From Yersinia intermedia (lineage in GTDB: Bacteria > Pseudomonadota > Gammaproteobacteria > Enterobacterales > Enterobacteriaceae), in NCBI RefSeq assembly GCF_900635455.1, contig NZ_LR134116.1, forward strand, positions 2,108,001-2,172,000: a stretch of 64,000 nucleotides of DNA, written 5' to 3'. Each line of letters opens with the position of its first letter. Within the stretch, counting starts at the first letter, position 1. Below are positions 19,154 to 27,512 of this stretch, piece after piece. A program made the translations under genes and the position numbers. The notes below the pieces were generated by a model. It was not told where the DNA came from and made no database searches. It saw only the letters and a program-made list of their open reading frames with translations.

Positions 19154-19182
19154 ATAAAAAAGGCACAACAGAAGTTGTGCCT
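19154..19182 (-). terminator. Terminator after kduD
   Basis: On the minus strand a perfect 9-bp stem AGGCACAAC / GTTGTGCCT with a 4-base loop runs into TTTTTATTATTT. It separates kduI-kduD from the pelW promoter. Confidence 0.88.
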
Positions 19183-19259
19183 CGACGAGCCTTTGAGTCA
19201 AAATAGTGCGAATAACACCGCCTGATAGACCTTAACTCAAATTAGTCATGATTATCGGC

Positions 19260-20021
19260 TTAGCGAGCCAACCAACCGCCGTCCACTGCAATGGTATAGC
19301 CGCTGATATAATCAGATGCTTTAGATGCCAGGAAGACCACCGGGCCTTTCAAGTCATCAGGCAAGCCCCAACGGCCCGCAGGGATACGGTCAAGGATCTC
19401 TTTGCTGCGTTCTTCATCTTTACGCAACTGTTGGGTATTGTTGGTTGCCATGTAACCCGGTGCGACTGCGTTCACGTTGATGCCGTGTTTAGCCCACTCG
19501 TTAGCTAACAGGCGGGTTACACCCATGACTGCGCTTTTCGATGCGGTGTAAGATGGCACACGGATACCACCTTGGTAAGACAGCATTGATGCCACGTTGA
19601 TAATCTTGCCGCCATGGCCTTGTTTGATGAACTGTTTGGCAACCGCTTGAGACATAAAGAACACGGTTTTGATGTTAACGTTCATGACATCGTCCCAGTC
19701 CTTTTCGCTAAAGTTGATCGCATCTTCACGGCGAATGATACCGGCGTTATTGACCAAGATATCGATTTGGCCAAATTCAGCGACTGCTTGTTCCAACAGG
19801 GCAGGGATGTGCTCAATTTTACTCAAGTCAGCAGTCAGGCTAAGGAAACGGCGGCCCAAAGCAGTCACTTTATCAATAGTTTCACGCGGCTCAACAATGT
19901 TGATGCCAACGATATCACAACCGGCTTCGGCTAAACCGATCGCCATGCCTTGGCCCAAACCAGTATCACAGCCAGTAACCAGTGCAACTTTACCTTTCAA
20001 CTCAAAGGAATCTAAAATCAT
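19260..20021 (-). CDS. kduD: 2-dehydro-3-deoxy-D-gluconate 5-dehydrogenase KduD
   Basis: KduD reduces 2,5-diketo-3-deoxygluconate to 2-keto-3-deoxygluconate with NAD(P)H in the cytosol. The start at 20021 (MILDSFELKGK) gives 253 residues, the E. coli length; a longer frame adds 15 residues unlike any KduD. It is a short-chain dehydrogenase with cofactor motif TGCDTGLGQG at residues 14-23, NNAG near 90, catalytic Ser before the YTASK active-site motif, and C-terminal AVDGGWLAR. kduI lies 90 bases upstream, the usual kduI-kduD order. Confidence 0.96.
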   Translation of the reverse strand: MILDSFELKGKVALVTGCDTGLGQGMAIGLAEAGCDIVGINIVEPRETIDKVTALGRRFLSLTADLSKIEHIPALLEQAVAEFGQIDILVNNAGIIRREDAINFSEKDWDDVMNVNIKTVFFMSQAVAKQFIKQGHGGKIINVASMLSYQGGIRVPSYTASKSAVMGVTRLLANEWAKHGINVNAVAPGYMATNNTQQLRKDEERSKEILDRIPAGRWGLPDDLKGPVVFLASKASDYISGYTIAVDGGWLAR

Positions 20022-20111
20022 AGCTAACATCTCTCTCAAGGCGGTCAAAGATTGCCGCGATTTCAATATTGGGGAGAAAACCGTCCAAAGGACGGATTCG
20101 GTTGGTGACGC

Positions 20112-20948
20112 TTAACGCAATTCGCTAACAGCGATGTGGTCCATATCACCGAAGACTTGGTTTTCACCGACCATGCCCCAGATGAAGGTATAACGCTTAG
20201 TGCCCACGCCAGAATGAATCGACCAACTTGGTGAAATCACAGCTTGTTCATTGTGGACTAATAAATGACGTGTTTCCTGCGCCTGGCCCATCATGTGGAA
20301 CACCGCTGTTTCTTCGTCCATATCAAAGTAGAAATACACTTCCATACGGCGCTCATGGGTATGACAAGGCATGGTATTCCACAGATTGCCCGGAGCCAGT
20401 TTGGTCAAACCCATGGTCAGTTGGCAGGTTGGCAACACGTCAGGCACGATGTACTTATTTATAGTGCGACGGTTACTGGTGGCATCATCACCCAATGTCT
20501 GCGGTGCCGCCTCTGCCAGCGTGATTTTTTTGTTTGGATAAGTGGTGTGTGCTGGTGCGCTGTTGTAGTAGAACTTGGCAGGTTTTGCGCCGTCGATACT
20601 GCTGAATTGCACTTCTTTCGCACCTTTACCCACATACAATGCTTCTTCGTTGCCAATGTCATACCGCTGACCATCAACAACGATAAGTCCTGGGCCACCG
20701 ATATTGATTACACCCAATTCGCGGCGTTCCAGAAAGTAACTGACACCCAGTTGTTTACCGACATCATCACCAATACTGACCGCTTTGCTGACAGGCAAAA
20801 TACCCCCGACGATGATGCGGTCGATGTGGCTATAGGTCATGGTGTACTTATCTGCGGTGAATATATTTTCGATCAAAAACTCACGACGCAAACCCGCAGT
20901 ATCAAGCTGTTTCGCGTGGTCGCTATGGATGCTTTGACGAACTTGCAT
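20112..20948 (-). CDS. kduI: 5-keto-4-deoxyuronate isomerase KduI
   Basis: KduI isomerises 5-keto-4-deoxyuronate to 2,5-diketo-3-deoxygluconate, the step after Ogl/KdgF. Starting at 20948 ([13 protein letters not shown]) it has 278 residues, the standard length. With this start the zinc ligands of the cupin fold fall at H196, H198 and E203 (HTHERRME), as in E. coli KduI. The extended upstream frame to 21050 is not used. It is divergent from kdgF across a gap holding a KdgR box. Confidence 0.96.
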   Translation of the reverse strand: MQVRQSIHSDHAKQLDTAGLRREFLIENIFTADKYTMTYSHIDRIIVGGILPVSKAVSIGDDVGKQLGVSYFLERRELGVINIGGPGLIVVDGQRYDIGNEEALYVGKGAKEVQFSSIDGAKPAKFYYNSAPAHTTYPNKKITLAEAAPQTLGDDATSNRRTINKYIVPDVLPTCQLTMGLTKLAPGNLWNTMPCHTHERRMEVYFYFDMDEETAVFHMMGQAQETRHLLVHNEQAVISPSWSIHSGVGTKRYTFIWGMVGENQVFGDMDHIAVSELR

Positions 20949-21128
20949 GTCAGTGCCTCTCTTACAGAACAGTATCTTGGTGGGTAAAACCCAGCGCAGA
21001 AAACAAGCCAGACGTGAACCAGCGCATGATGCCGAAATTGTTGCTGACAACCTGTACTGGTCTGACTTCTGACCGAGCGTTTCTTGTAATGCTGAGATGA
21101 TAGTGTTTGCGGGAAGTTAATTCAATAA

Positions 21129-21149
21129 AAATGAAATGATGTTTTATTA
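21129..21149. promoter_or_regulatory. KdgR-type operator between divergent kduI and kdgF
   Basis: AATGAAATGATGTTTTATT-type palindrome centred at 21139 (GAAAT / GTTTT arms, AT-rich wings). It is 191 bases before kduI and 145 before kdgF, so one box may control both directions. The rest of the 335-bp gap shows no other clear element. Confidence 0.72.
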
Positions 21150-21283
21150 TTTTTTGAGGGATGTCATGATTTTTGGATTATTTATGGCTTGTCTGCCAAT
21201 TTTGCCCGTAGAATGGGCAGAATTCAGCGTGAAACTGTGATTACGCTACATCAGAAACTTATTCTGCATAATGAGGTGTGACA

Positions 21284-21616
21284 ATGAAGATGTTCTTTAT
21301 TAATGATGAAACGCCATGGGAAGAGTTGGGCAATGGTATTAAACGCAAAGTAATGACCTGGAGCGATGATCTGATGATGGTCTGCGTTCACTTTGACAAA
21401 GGTGCCATTGGTACTGCACACAAACATGACATTCATGACCAGATTGCTTATGTTGCTGCAGGCAGCTTTGAAGTGGAGATTGAAGGGCAAAAACGCATAT
21501 TGAAAGCGGGTGATGCATATCGTGCCGTGAAAAATGAGATGCACGGCGCGGTATCTCTGGAAGATAACAGTATTTTAATCGACACCTTTAACCCTAAGCG
21601 AGATGATTTCCTCTAA
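21284..21616 (+). CDS. kdgF: Pectin degradation cupin KdgF (unsaturated uronate ring-opening enzyme)
   Basis: KdgF converts 4,5-unsaturated galacturonate monomers to the linear ketouronate used by KduI. The ATG at 21284, seven bases after GAGG, gives 110 residues; a GTG six bases earlier is less well placed. The cupin metal ligands fall at H46, H48, Q53 and H87 (HKHDIHDQ and MHG), the pattern I recall for the Yersinia enzyme. An Asp-Thr-Phe at 100-102 is the likely catalytic acid/base segment. It is divergent from kduI with a shared KdgR box. Confidence 0.94.
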   Translation: MKMFFINDETPWEELGNGIKRKVMTWSDDLMMVCVHFDKGAIGTAHKHDIHDQIAYVAAGSFEVEIEGQKRILKAGDAYRAVKNEMHGAVSLEDNSILIDTFNPKRDDFL

Positions 21617-21624
21617 GGGTATTC

Positions 21625-21653
21625 GGGCGGTTGAGTCAGTGGCTCCACCGCCC
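21625..21653. terminator. Hairpin between convergent kdgF and yniC
   Basis: GGGCGGT / ACCGCCC stem with an inner GAG / CTC pairing, between the two stop codons. There is no T run, so function as terminator is tentative. Confidence 0.4.
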
Positions 21654-21674
21654 TCTACGATCAACATGGTAATA

Positions 21675-22340
21675 TTACGTTATATCTTTCTTACTCAATT
21701 GCTCTAATGATTCCAACTTAATATCAGACAATACCCAGCGCGGGTCTGCGCGATATTCGGGCGATGGGATCACGATAGAGCGCATTCGTGCCGCTTTCGT
21801 CGCAATCATACCGTTCACCGAATCTTCCAGCGTGACGCATTGTAACGGGTCGATACCAAGAGCCGTCGCAGCATTTAGATATACCTCAGGATGCGGTTTA
21901 CTGTGAGGCAGATATTCGGCCGAAACCAGACAGTCGAACTGATCTCTAACGCCTAGCATGTCCAACACACGCTCTTGCATATGCAAAGGGGATGCTGACG
22001 CCAGACCAATTTTCAACCCTTGTTGGCGGCAAAGATCCAGTGCGTACTCAACACCTGGCAGCACTGGGCGAGTTTCTTCTACCAACTCTATTGCCCGGGC
22101 GATAATGCGGTTGCACACTTCCGCCTGACTCGGGCCTTGCCATGGCATGGTTTGGAACCAAAGTTTAACCACCAAATCGATGCGTAAACCCAGAGTATCG
22201 GGCAATGAATTACGCGAGGACGTGTCCAGACCAAGATTGGTGAAAATATCGAGTTCGGCCTGTAGCCATAATGGTTCCGAATCAATCAGTAAGCCATCCA
22301 TATCGAAAATTGCGGCTTTAATCGGGTGAGGGGTTGCCAT
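21675..22340 (-). CDS. hxpB: HAD-superfamily sugar phosphatase YniC (hexitol phosphatase B)
   Basis: This cytosolic phosphatase acts on 2-deoxyglucose-6-phosphate and hexitol phosphates. It has 221 residues, as in E. coli YniC. HAD motif I is FDMDGLLIDSE at residues 12-22 (the nucleophile and acid aspartates), motif II LASAS near 113, motif III lysine in HSKPHPEVYL and motif IV LEDSVNGM. Its neighbour yniB diverges from it, as in E. coli. The original yniA partner is now 7 kb away because of the scp insertion. Confidence 0.93.
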   Translation of the reverse strand: MATPHPIKAAIFDMDGLLIDSEPLWLQAELDIFTNLGLDTSSRNSLPDTLGLRIDLVVKLWFQTMPWQGPSQAEVCNRIIARAIELVEETRPVLPGVEYALDLCRQQGLKIGLASASPLHMQERVLDMLGVRDQFDCLVSAEYLPHSKPHPEVYLNAATALGIDPLQCVTLEDSVNGMIATKAARMRSIVIPSPEYRADPRWVLSDIKLESLEQLSKKDIT

Positions 22341-22528
22341 TTATCATCACTCCTGTGGTTTTTTAGCTACCAGTTGAATACTTTATCATTAACTTAATGA
22401 TAAAGCGCCGCATGAGCCAGGCTTGAATTTGCGTTAAGGGTGAGAGTTAAAGCAAAAATTTTGCACAAAGAACGCATGTAGCGGGTAAACTAAAGCTACA
22501 TAAGTTGTGGTATTTACAAGGAGAAGTC

Positions 22529-23083
22529 ATGACCTATCAACAGGCTGGGCGCGTCGCTGTTATCAAACGGATTGCAGGGTGGCTCGTTTTTATTCCAGCA
22601 CTGCTGTCAACATTGATCTCAATTATCAATTTTGCCTATCAATATAGTCAAAAAAGTAGCGGGATTAATGCGGTCATGTTGGATTTTATCCATGTGATGA
22701 CCGATATGATTCGCTTCAATACCACTTTTCTGGATGTTTTCTGGTTCAACTCACCAGTACCTGATCTTCAGCAGGGCGTAACCGCCGCGAACATTATGTT
22801 CTTTATCATCTATATGCTGATTTTTGTCGGTTTGTCATTACAGGCATCCGGTGCTCGCATGTCGCGGCAGGTTCGGCACATTCGTGAGGGTATTGAAGAT
22901 CAATTGATTTTGGAACAAGCCAAAGGTAGCGAAGGGCGCAGCCGTGAACAGTTGGAAGAGAAGGTGGTTTTGCCGCATCACACTATCTTCTTGCAGTTTT
23001 TTACCTTATATATCTTGCCGCTGGTGATTGGTGTGGTGGGGTATTTTGTTCTTAAATTGTTGGGATTGATGGCTCAAGGGTGA
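22529..23083 (+). CDS. yniB: Inner-membrane protein YniB of unknown function
   Basis: The ATG at 22529 follows AAGGAGAAG closely and yields 184 residues beginning MTYQQAGRVAVIKRI, as in E. coli YniB. A frame extending to 22505 lacks a better site. Hydrophobic segments lie near residues 17-38, 85-105 and 150-178, with a charged cytoplasmic loop (SRQVRHIREGIEDQLILEQAK) between. The family has no assigned function. It is divergent from yniC. Confidence 0.88.
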   Translation: MTYQQAGRVAVIKRIAGWLVFIPALLSTLISIINFAYQYSQKSSGINAVMLDFIHVMTDMIRFNTTFLDVFWFNSPVPDLQQGVTAANIMFFIIYMLIFVGLSLQASGARMSRQVRHIREGIEDQLILEQAKGSEGRSREQLEEKVVLPHHTIFLQFFTLYILPLVIGVVGYFVLKLLGLMAQG

Positions 23084-23143
23084 TTCTGTAGTAAGCAAAT
23101 TGGAGTAAGCAAGCCTTGCTGAGTGATAAATAGATGCATAAAC

Positions 23144-23178
23144 AGGCCAGCGTGTGGAGCAGCATTTTGGCCTTTTTA
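23144..23178 (+). terminator. Probable terminator after yniB
   Basis: AGGCCA / TGGCCT stem with an 18-base loop, followed by TTTTA, 60 bases past yniB. The long loop makes it a moderate candidate. Confidence 0.45.
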
Positions 23179-23325
23179 CTGCCTATTTAGTTGATATATA
23201 ACGAAATTAATGTATTGAAAGAATTTTTCGAGAAACGGGTGGCGATACCCCTCTTGCACTCACACTATTCCTGATGTGATTCCCTTATGCTGTAGCACTC
23301 TTTCCTCTGTCATATCAGTAAAGTA

Positions 23326-24216
23326 ATGAACGTTTTCATTTCCAAGAAAATGCGTAATTTTATTGTATTAGCCCAAACAAATAGCATGGCGAAGGCGGCT
23401 GAAAAATTACACATGACGGCATCACCTTTCGGCAAAAGCATTATGGCGCTGGAAGAATTGGTGGGTTATTCCTTATTTACTCGCAATGAGAAAAGTATCA
23501 GCCTCAATAAAGCAGGACAAGAGCTTTATCAGGAATTATTTCCTATTTATCAACGACTTTCAGCTATAGATAACAGTATCTTGGCCATGTCACAACGGCA
23601 GAAGAATATCGTGATAGGGGTTGATAACACTTATCCAACCATCATTTTTGATCAATTGTTCAGTCTTAGCGATAAATACGATGGGATTACGGCTCAGCCT
23701 TTTGAGTTTAACGAAAACAGTGTCATTGATGACTTACTCGATCGCCGGGTGGATTTTATTATCTCTCCTCAGCAAGCGTCACAGCGTGTCACCCATATTG
23801 ATACCCTGCAAGCCACCGAGCTTCCCTCTTTACGGCTTGGTTTTTTAGTGTCACGTCGTTTTGAAAATATCCAGGCGATAGAGTTGTTGAATACATTACC
23901 TTGGTTGCAAATGCGCTTCCAAAATAGGGCAAATTTTGAGTCCCTACTGGGTGCGCATTTTCGTGCGATTGGGATTAACCCCACCATTATCTATCGCCCT
24001 TACAGCTTCATGGCAAAAATCAGTGCTGTTGAGCAGGGGCAGTTTCTGACGGTGGTGCCGCAGTTTGCTTATCGGTTAGTTAACCCCGCCAAACTGAAAT
24101 ATTTTGATGCGCCGAATCAGCCCATGTATATGCGAGAGTATCTTTATTCGCTCAAGAATAACCATCACATAGAAAAAGTCATGGGCTATATACATGCAGA
24201 CCGAGAGGGTGATTAA
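23326..24216 (+). CDS. scpR: LysR-family regulator next to the scp (methylmalonyl-CoA) operon
   Basis: This 296-residue LysR-type regulator has its winged helix-turn-helix in residues 8-65 (SMAKAAEKLHMTASPFGKSI, RNEKSISLNKAGQ) and a C-terminal effector-binding domain (QRQKNIVIGVDNTYPTIIFDQLF onward). Its place tail-to-tail with scpC matches E. coli ygfI (scpR), which flanks the sbm operon and is proposed to control it. Its stop codon overlaps that of scpC by two bases, so the two genes share their 3' ends with no room for a terminator. Effector unknown. Symbol assigned by position and family. Confidence 0.78.
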   Translation: MNVFISKKMRNFIVLAQTNSMAKAAEKLHMTASPFGKSIMALEELVGYSLFTRNEKSISLNKAGQELYQELFPIYQRLSAIDNSILAMSQRQKNIVIGVDNTYPTIIFDQLFSLSDKYDGITAQPFEFNENSVIDDLLDRRVDFIISPQQASQRVTHIDTLQATELPSLRLGFLVSRRFENIQAIELLNTLPWLQMRFQNRANFESLLGAHFRAIGINPTIIYRPYSFMAKISAVEQGQFLTVVPQFAYRLVNPAKLKYFDAPNQPMYMREYLYSLKNNHHIEKVMGYIHADREGD

Positions 24217-25694
24217 GGTGCCAACATTGAGCCAAATTCGAACAGATTTTGGTGCAACTGGAATGCTTGCGCCAAATTGTGATGCAAGTGCCCGCCTTTG
24301 GCCTGTGCCAGATAACTATGCAGATAGTCACGATACATCGGATGCGCACAGTTATTAATAATCGTAGTGGCACGTTGCATGGGTGATAGCCCGCGTAAGT
24401 CAGCCACGCCTTGTTCTGTAACGATAACTTTTACGCTGTGCTCACTATGATCAACATGAGTACACATCGGCACAATGGTGGAGACCTTTCCACCTTTGAC
24501 GATGGAGGGGGCCATAAAGATCGACAAATAGGCGTTGCGCTCAAAATCTGCACTGCCGCCAATACCGTTGACCAATTCTGTACCGGCAACGTGGGTCGAG
24601 TTGGCATGGCCATAGATATCAAATTCAAGCCCGACGTTAAGGGCAATAACCCCTAACCGACGAATGATTTCAGGGTTGTTAGATATCTCCTGTGGCCGCA
24701 ACACAATGCGAGTAGAGAAAAAATCCATATTGTCATAAATTTTTTTCAGTGAAGCGGGGGAAACAGTCAAGCTGGATGCGCTTACTCCCATGACTTTTTC
24801 GGTTTCTAATAATTGAACCACCGACTCTTGCAACACCTCCGAATACATCATAAACGGCGGAATATCTGGGTTTTCCCCCAGACGTTTCATCACGGCGTTA
24901 TTGATATTGCCTACGCCGCTTTGTAACGGGAGAAACTCTGGTGGAATACGGCCTAGTTTGAGTTCATTAAGTAGGAAACTCACCACATTGTCGGCGATCT
25001 TCTCGCACAGCGGGTTTTCGCGATCCAGGCTATTACCGGCATCAGGCAAATGGGTTTCAACGATGCCAACAATTTTGCTGGGGTCCACTTGTACATAGGG
25101 TTGGCCCACTTTATCCAGTGTATGGTAGATAGGTAGGGTATTACGCCGTGGTGGGGCACCTAGCATGATGATGTCAGCCAGTTCAGCGACGCGTGGGCTG
25201 TGGTAATGATTGAGTTCTATGATGATTTTCTTGGCTTTATGTAAAAAAACCGGCGCATTACCAATGCCGCTGCTGAGATACACCTTGCCATCAGCGGTTA
25301 TCGCCGAGGCTTCGATAACTGCAACATCAATCTCACCAAAGAAGCCATAGCTGACCATTTGTGCCACTTCACTCAGATGCAGGTCAACAAAACTGACTGC
25401 ACCCTGATTGATTTTTTCCCGCAATACAGACGCTGTCTGATAGGGCGCGCGCCAGGCGACCGCGTCAGCCTCAGCCATTTCATCATCAGCTTTGGCGCTA
25501 ATAGATGCGCCGGTCAGTAAACGAATCTGAAACTCTTTTTGCTGCTGGTGATACGCCATGGCGCGTCGCGCAATGGCGGCAGGAAGCGCCTTAGGCGCTC
25601 CGGCTGGGGTAAATCCACTGAACACCACCATATGACCATGTTCAATACATTCGGCGGCTTCATCAGCGCTCATCATGCAATATGACCGTTTCAT
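24213..25694 (-). CDS. scpC: Propionyl-CoA:succinate CoA-transferase ScpC (YgfH)
   Basis: ScpC transfers CoA from propionyl-CoA to succinate, closing the Sbm cycle that turns succinate to propionate. Its 493 residues are the E. coli size. Class I CoA-transferase (acetyl-CoA hydrolase family) features include FSGFTPAGAPKALP near the N-terminus, GIGNAP near residue 146, and the catalytic Glu region NGIGGSADFERNA with STIVPMCTHVDHSEH downstream. It lies 25 bases after scpB and is the last gene of the operon scpA-meaB-scpB-scpC. Confidence 0.93.
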   Translation of the reverse strand: MKRSYCMMSADEAAECIEHGHMVVFSGFTPAGAPKALPAAIARRAMAYHQQQKEFQIRLLTGASISAKADDEMAEADAVAWRAPYQTASVLREKINQGAVSFVDLHLSEVAQMVSYGFFGEIDVAVIEASAITADGKVYLSSGIGNAPVFLHKAKKIIIELNHYHSPRVAELADIIMLGAPPRRNTLPIYHTLDKVGQPYVQVDPSKIVGIVETHLPDAGNSLDRENPLCEKIADNVVSFLLNELKLGRIPPEFLPLQSGVGNINNAVMKRLGENPDIPPFMMYSEVLQESVVQLLETEKVMGVSASSLTVSPASLKKIYDNMDFFSTRIVLRPQEISNNPEIIRRLGVIALNVGLEFDIYGHANSTHVAGTELVNGIGGSADFERNAYLSIFMAPSIVKGGKVSTIVPMCTHVDHSEHSVKVIVTEQGVADLRGLSPMQRATTIINNCAHPMYRDYLHSYLAQAKGGHLHHNLAQAFQLHQNLFEFGSMLAP

Positions 25695-25719
25695 AAAGAG
25701 ATCCTCTGGTTGAGAAGGT

Positions 25720-26505
25720 TTAATGCCCCAAAAAGTTAGGCTTACGCTTCTCCATAAATGCGCTCATGCCCTCAAGGTAGTCTTCACTATCGTAGACGGC
25801 ACGCCGCAGACCTTGAATGCGCTCAAACTCATCTGAATTCATGGTGTGAGCTTCACCTAAAACCCGCAGTTCTTCTTTAATAACGGCGATTGCCAAGGGC
25901 GCTTTTTCAGAAATGACGTGGGCCAGTTTTAGGGTGAAATCCTCCAGGTCAGCGGGGTCAACGATATGATTGAGAATGCCAACTGAAAGCGCACGCTGTG
26001 CGGTTATTGGCGCGGCGGTGAAAATCAACTCTTTCACAATATGGAAGCCAGCATCGCGAATAAGATTGTGGATACCCACCAAATTGTAGGGAACCCCCAG
26101 ATTCACTGGTGTCATCGAAAAGGTTGAGGTGTTACAAGCCACAATAATATCTGAGCTCATGATCATCTCGAATGCTCCGCCCCAAACGCTACCTTCGACC
26201 ATGGAAATGATCGGTTTAGGATACTTTTGGATAGTTCGGGTGATTTGGCGCAGCGGGTCATCATATGACAGTGGATCACGTCGGCCAGTGGGTAATTCGT
26301 GGATATCATGGCCGGCGGAGAACACTTTTGAACCTTCGGGCGCGCGGAGAATTATACAGCGGATATCGGTATGATTGAGGTCATGCAATGCTTGCATCAA
26401 ATCATCAATAAACACCTTACTTAAGGCATTGAGTTTGCGTGTGTGGTTGAACTCAATAATACCCACCCGATTGGCAATCAACACTTTGACATACTGATAA
26501 GACAT
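25720..26505 (-). CDS. scpB: Methylmalonyl-CoA decarboxylase ScpB (YgfG)
   Basis: This crotonase-fold enzyme decarboxylates (R)-methylmalonyl-CoA to propionyl-CoA. Its length, 261, equals E. coli ScpB. The oxyanion-hole segments are FSAGHDIHELP near residue 62 and SVWGGAFEMIMSSDIIVA near residue 106, and the active-site loop MTPVNLGVPYNL near 131 is characteristic of this branch of the family. It is 11 bases downstream of meaB in the scp operon. Confidence 0.95.
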   Translation of the reverse strand: MSYQYVKVLIANRVGIIEFNHTRKLNALSKVFIDDLMQALHDLNHTDIRCIILRAPEGSKVFSAGHDIHELPTGRRDPLSYDDPLRQITRTIQKYPKPIISMVEGSVWGGAFEMIMSSDIIVACNTSTFSMTPVNLGVPYNLVGIHNLIRDAGFHIVKELIFTAAPITAQRALSVGILNHIVDPADLEDFTLKLAHVISEKAPLAIAVIKEELRVLGEAHTMNSDEFERIQGLRRAVYDSEDYLEGMSAFMEKRKPNFLGH

Positions 26506-26516
26506 GGTTATTCCCT

Positions 26517-27512
26517 TTAATTGATGATTTTTTGTGTAATAAAATGGGTTACATCATTAATACCGGCTCGCGGCGAGATTTGATTTTGACGTAGCAGATC
26601 TTCAATTTGTTGGTAGTGCTGGCGGACCTCGGGGTGAGAAAACAGCATTGCAAGTGCATTTGCCTCTACCTGATGGCGCACCCAACCAAGATTTTGTTGT
26701 TGGCGCAAGGTGGTGAGTTGCCCACTTTGCGTCATGACCGGCCAAAAACTTTGTACTGCCTGCCACACTTCGCGAATACCGCGTTTTTCCAACGCGCTAC
26801 AGGTGAGAACCCGTGGCTGCCATGCAGGATATTTACGGCGAATGATATGCAGTGCGCTGTGATACATATGGCGGGCGATTTCAACATTGCTGTGGTTGTC
26901 GCCGTCATCTTTGTTAATCACAATAAAGTCAGCCATTTCCATAATGCCTTTCTTAATGCCTTGCAGGTCATCGCCAGCGCCGGCAATTTGCAAAGAGATA
27001 AAGCAGTCCACCATTTCAGCCACTTCGGTTTCCGATTGCCCAACGCCGACGGTTTCAACGATGATGACGTCGTAACCTGCGGCCTCACAGAGCAAGATCA
27101 ATTCGCGGGTACTCTGGCTTATCCCGCCGAGGTGGCCCCCTGACGGCACCGGGCGCACAAAAGCATGCTCAGCGCGTGATAGATTCAGCATGCGGGTTTT
27201 GTCGCCCAAAATGCTGCCGCCACTGATGGGGCTGCTGGGGTCAACTGCAATCACCGCGACCTTATGCCCTTGTGCCAATAACTCTTCGCCTAGCGCCTCA
27301 AGAAAGGTGCTTTTCCCCGCACCGGGTGTGCCGGTAACCCCCAGCCGTTTAGCCTGCCCGGTATAAGGCATAATGCGGTCTAACAGCCGAGCGCTTAATG
27401 CCTGATGTCGGGGGAGGCGGCTTTCTGCCAGCGTCATGGCTTGCGCTAATGCGGCCCGGTCTCCCTGACGCAAGCGGTGAACGTAGTCCTCCATATTGTC
27501 GATATCAATCAT
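26517..27512 (-). CDS. argK: G3E GTPase chaperone of methylmalonyl-CoA mutase (MeaB/ArgK)
   Basis: This GTPase protects and reloads the B12-dependent mutase ScpA. The start at 27512 ([17 protein letters not shown]) overlaps the scpA stop by 8 bases and gives 331 residues, the family length; extending upstream would read through scpA in another frame. P-loop GTPGAGKS lies near residue 56, [11 protein letters not shown] near 85, the switch region ETVGVGQSE near 146 and the NKDDGDN base-specificity motif near 197. It was historically called ArgK, but its role with the mutase is better supported. Confidence 0.93.
   Translation of the reverse strand: MIDIDNMEDYVHRLRQGDRAALAQAMTLAESRLPRHQALSARLLDRIMPYTGQAKRLGVTGTPGAGKSTFLEALGEELLAQGHKVAVIAVDPSSPISGGSILGDKTRMLNLSRAEHAFVRPVPSGGHLGGISQSTRELILLCEAAGYDVIIVETVGVGQSETEVAEMVDCFISLQIAGAGDDLQGIKKGIMEMADFIVINKDDGDNHSNVEIARHMYHSALHIIRRKYPAWQPRVLTCSALEKRGIREVWQAVQSFWPVMTQSGQLTTLRQQQNLGWVRHQVEANALAMLFSHPEVRQHYQQIEDLLRQNQISPRAGINDVTHFITQKIIN

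Noticed and set aside
21236..21251. CRP-like TGTGA-N6-TACAT before kdgF
   Set aside because: Second half site is poor and overlaps the expected leader; not listed as a feature.
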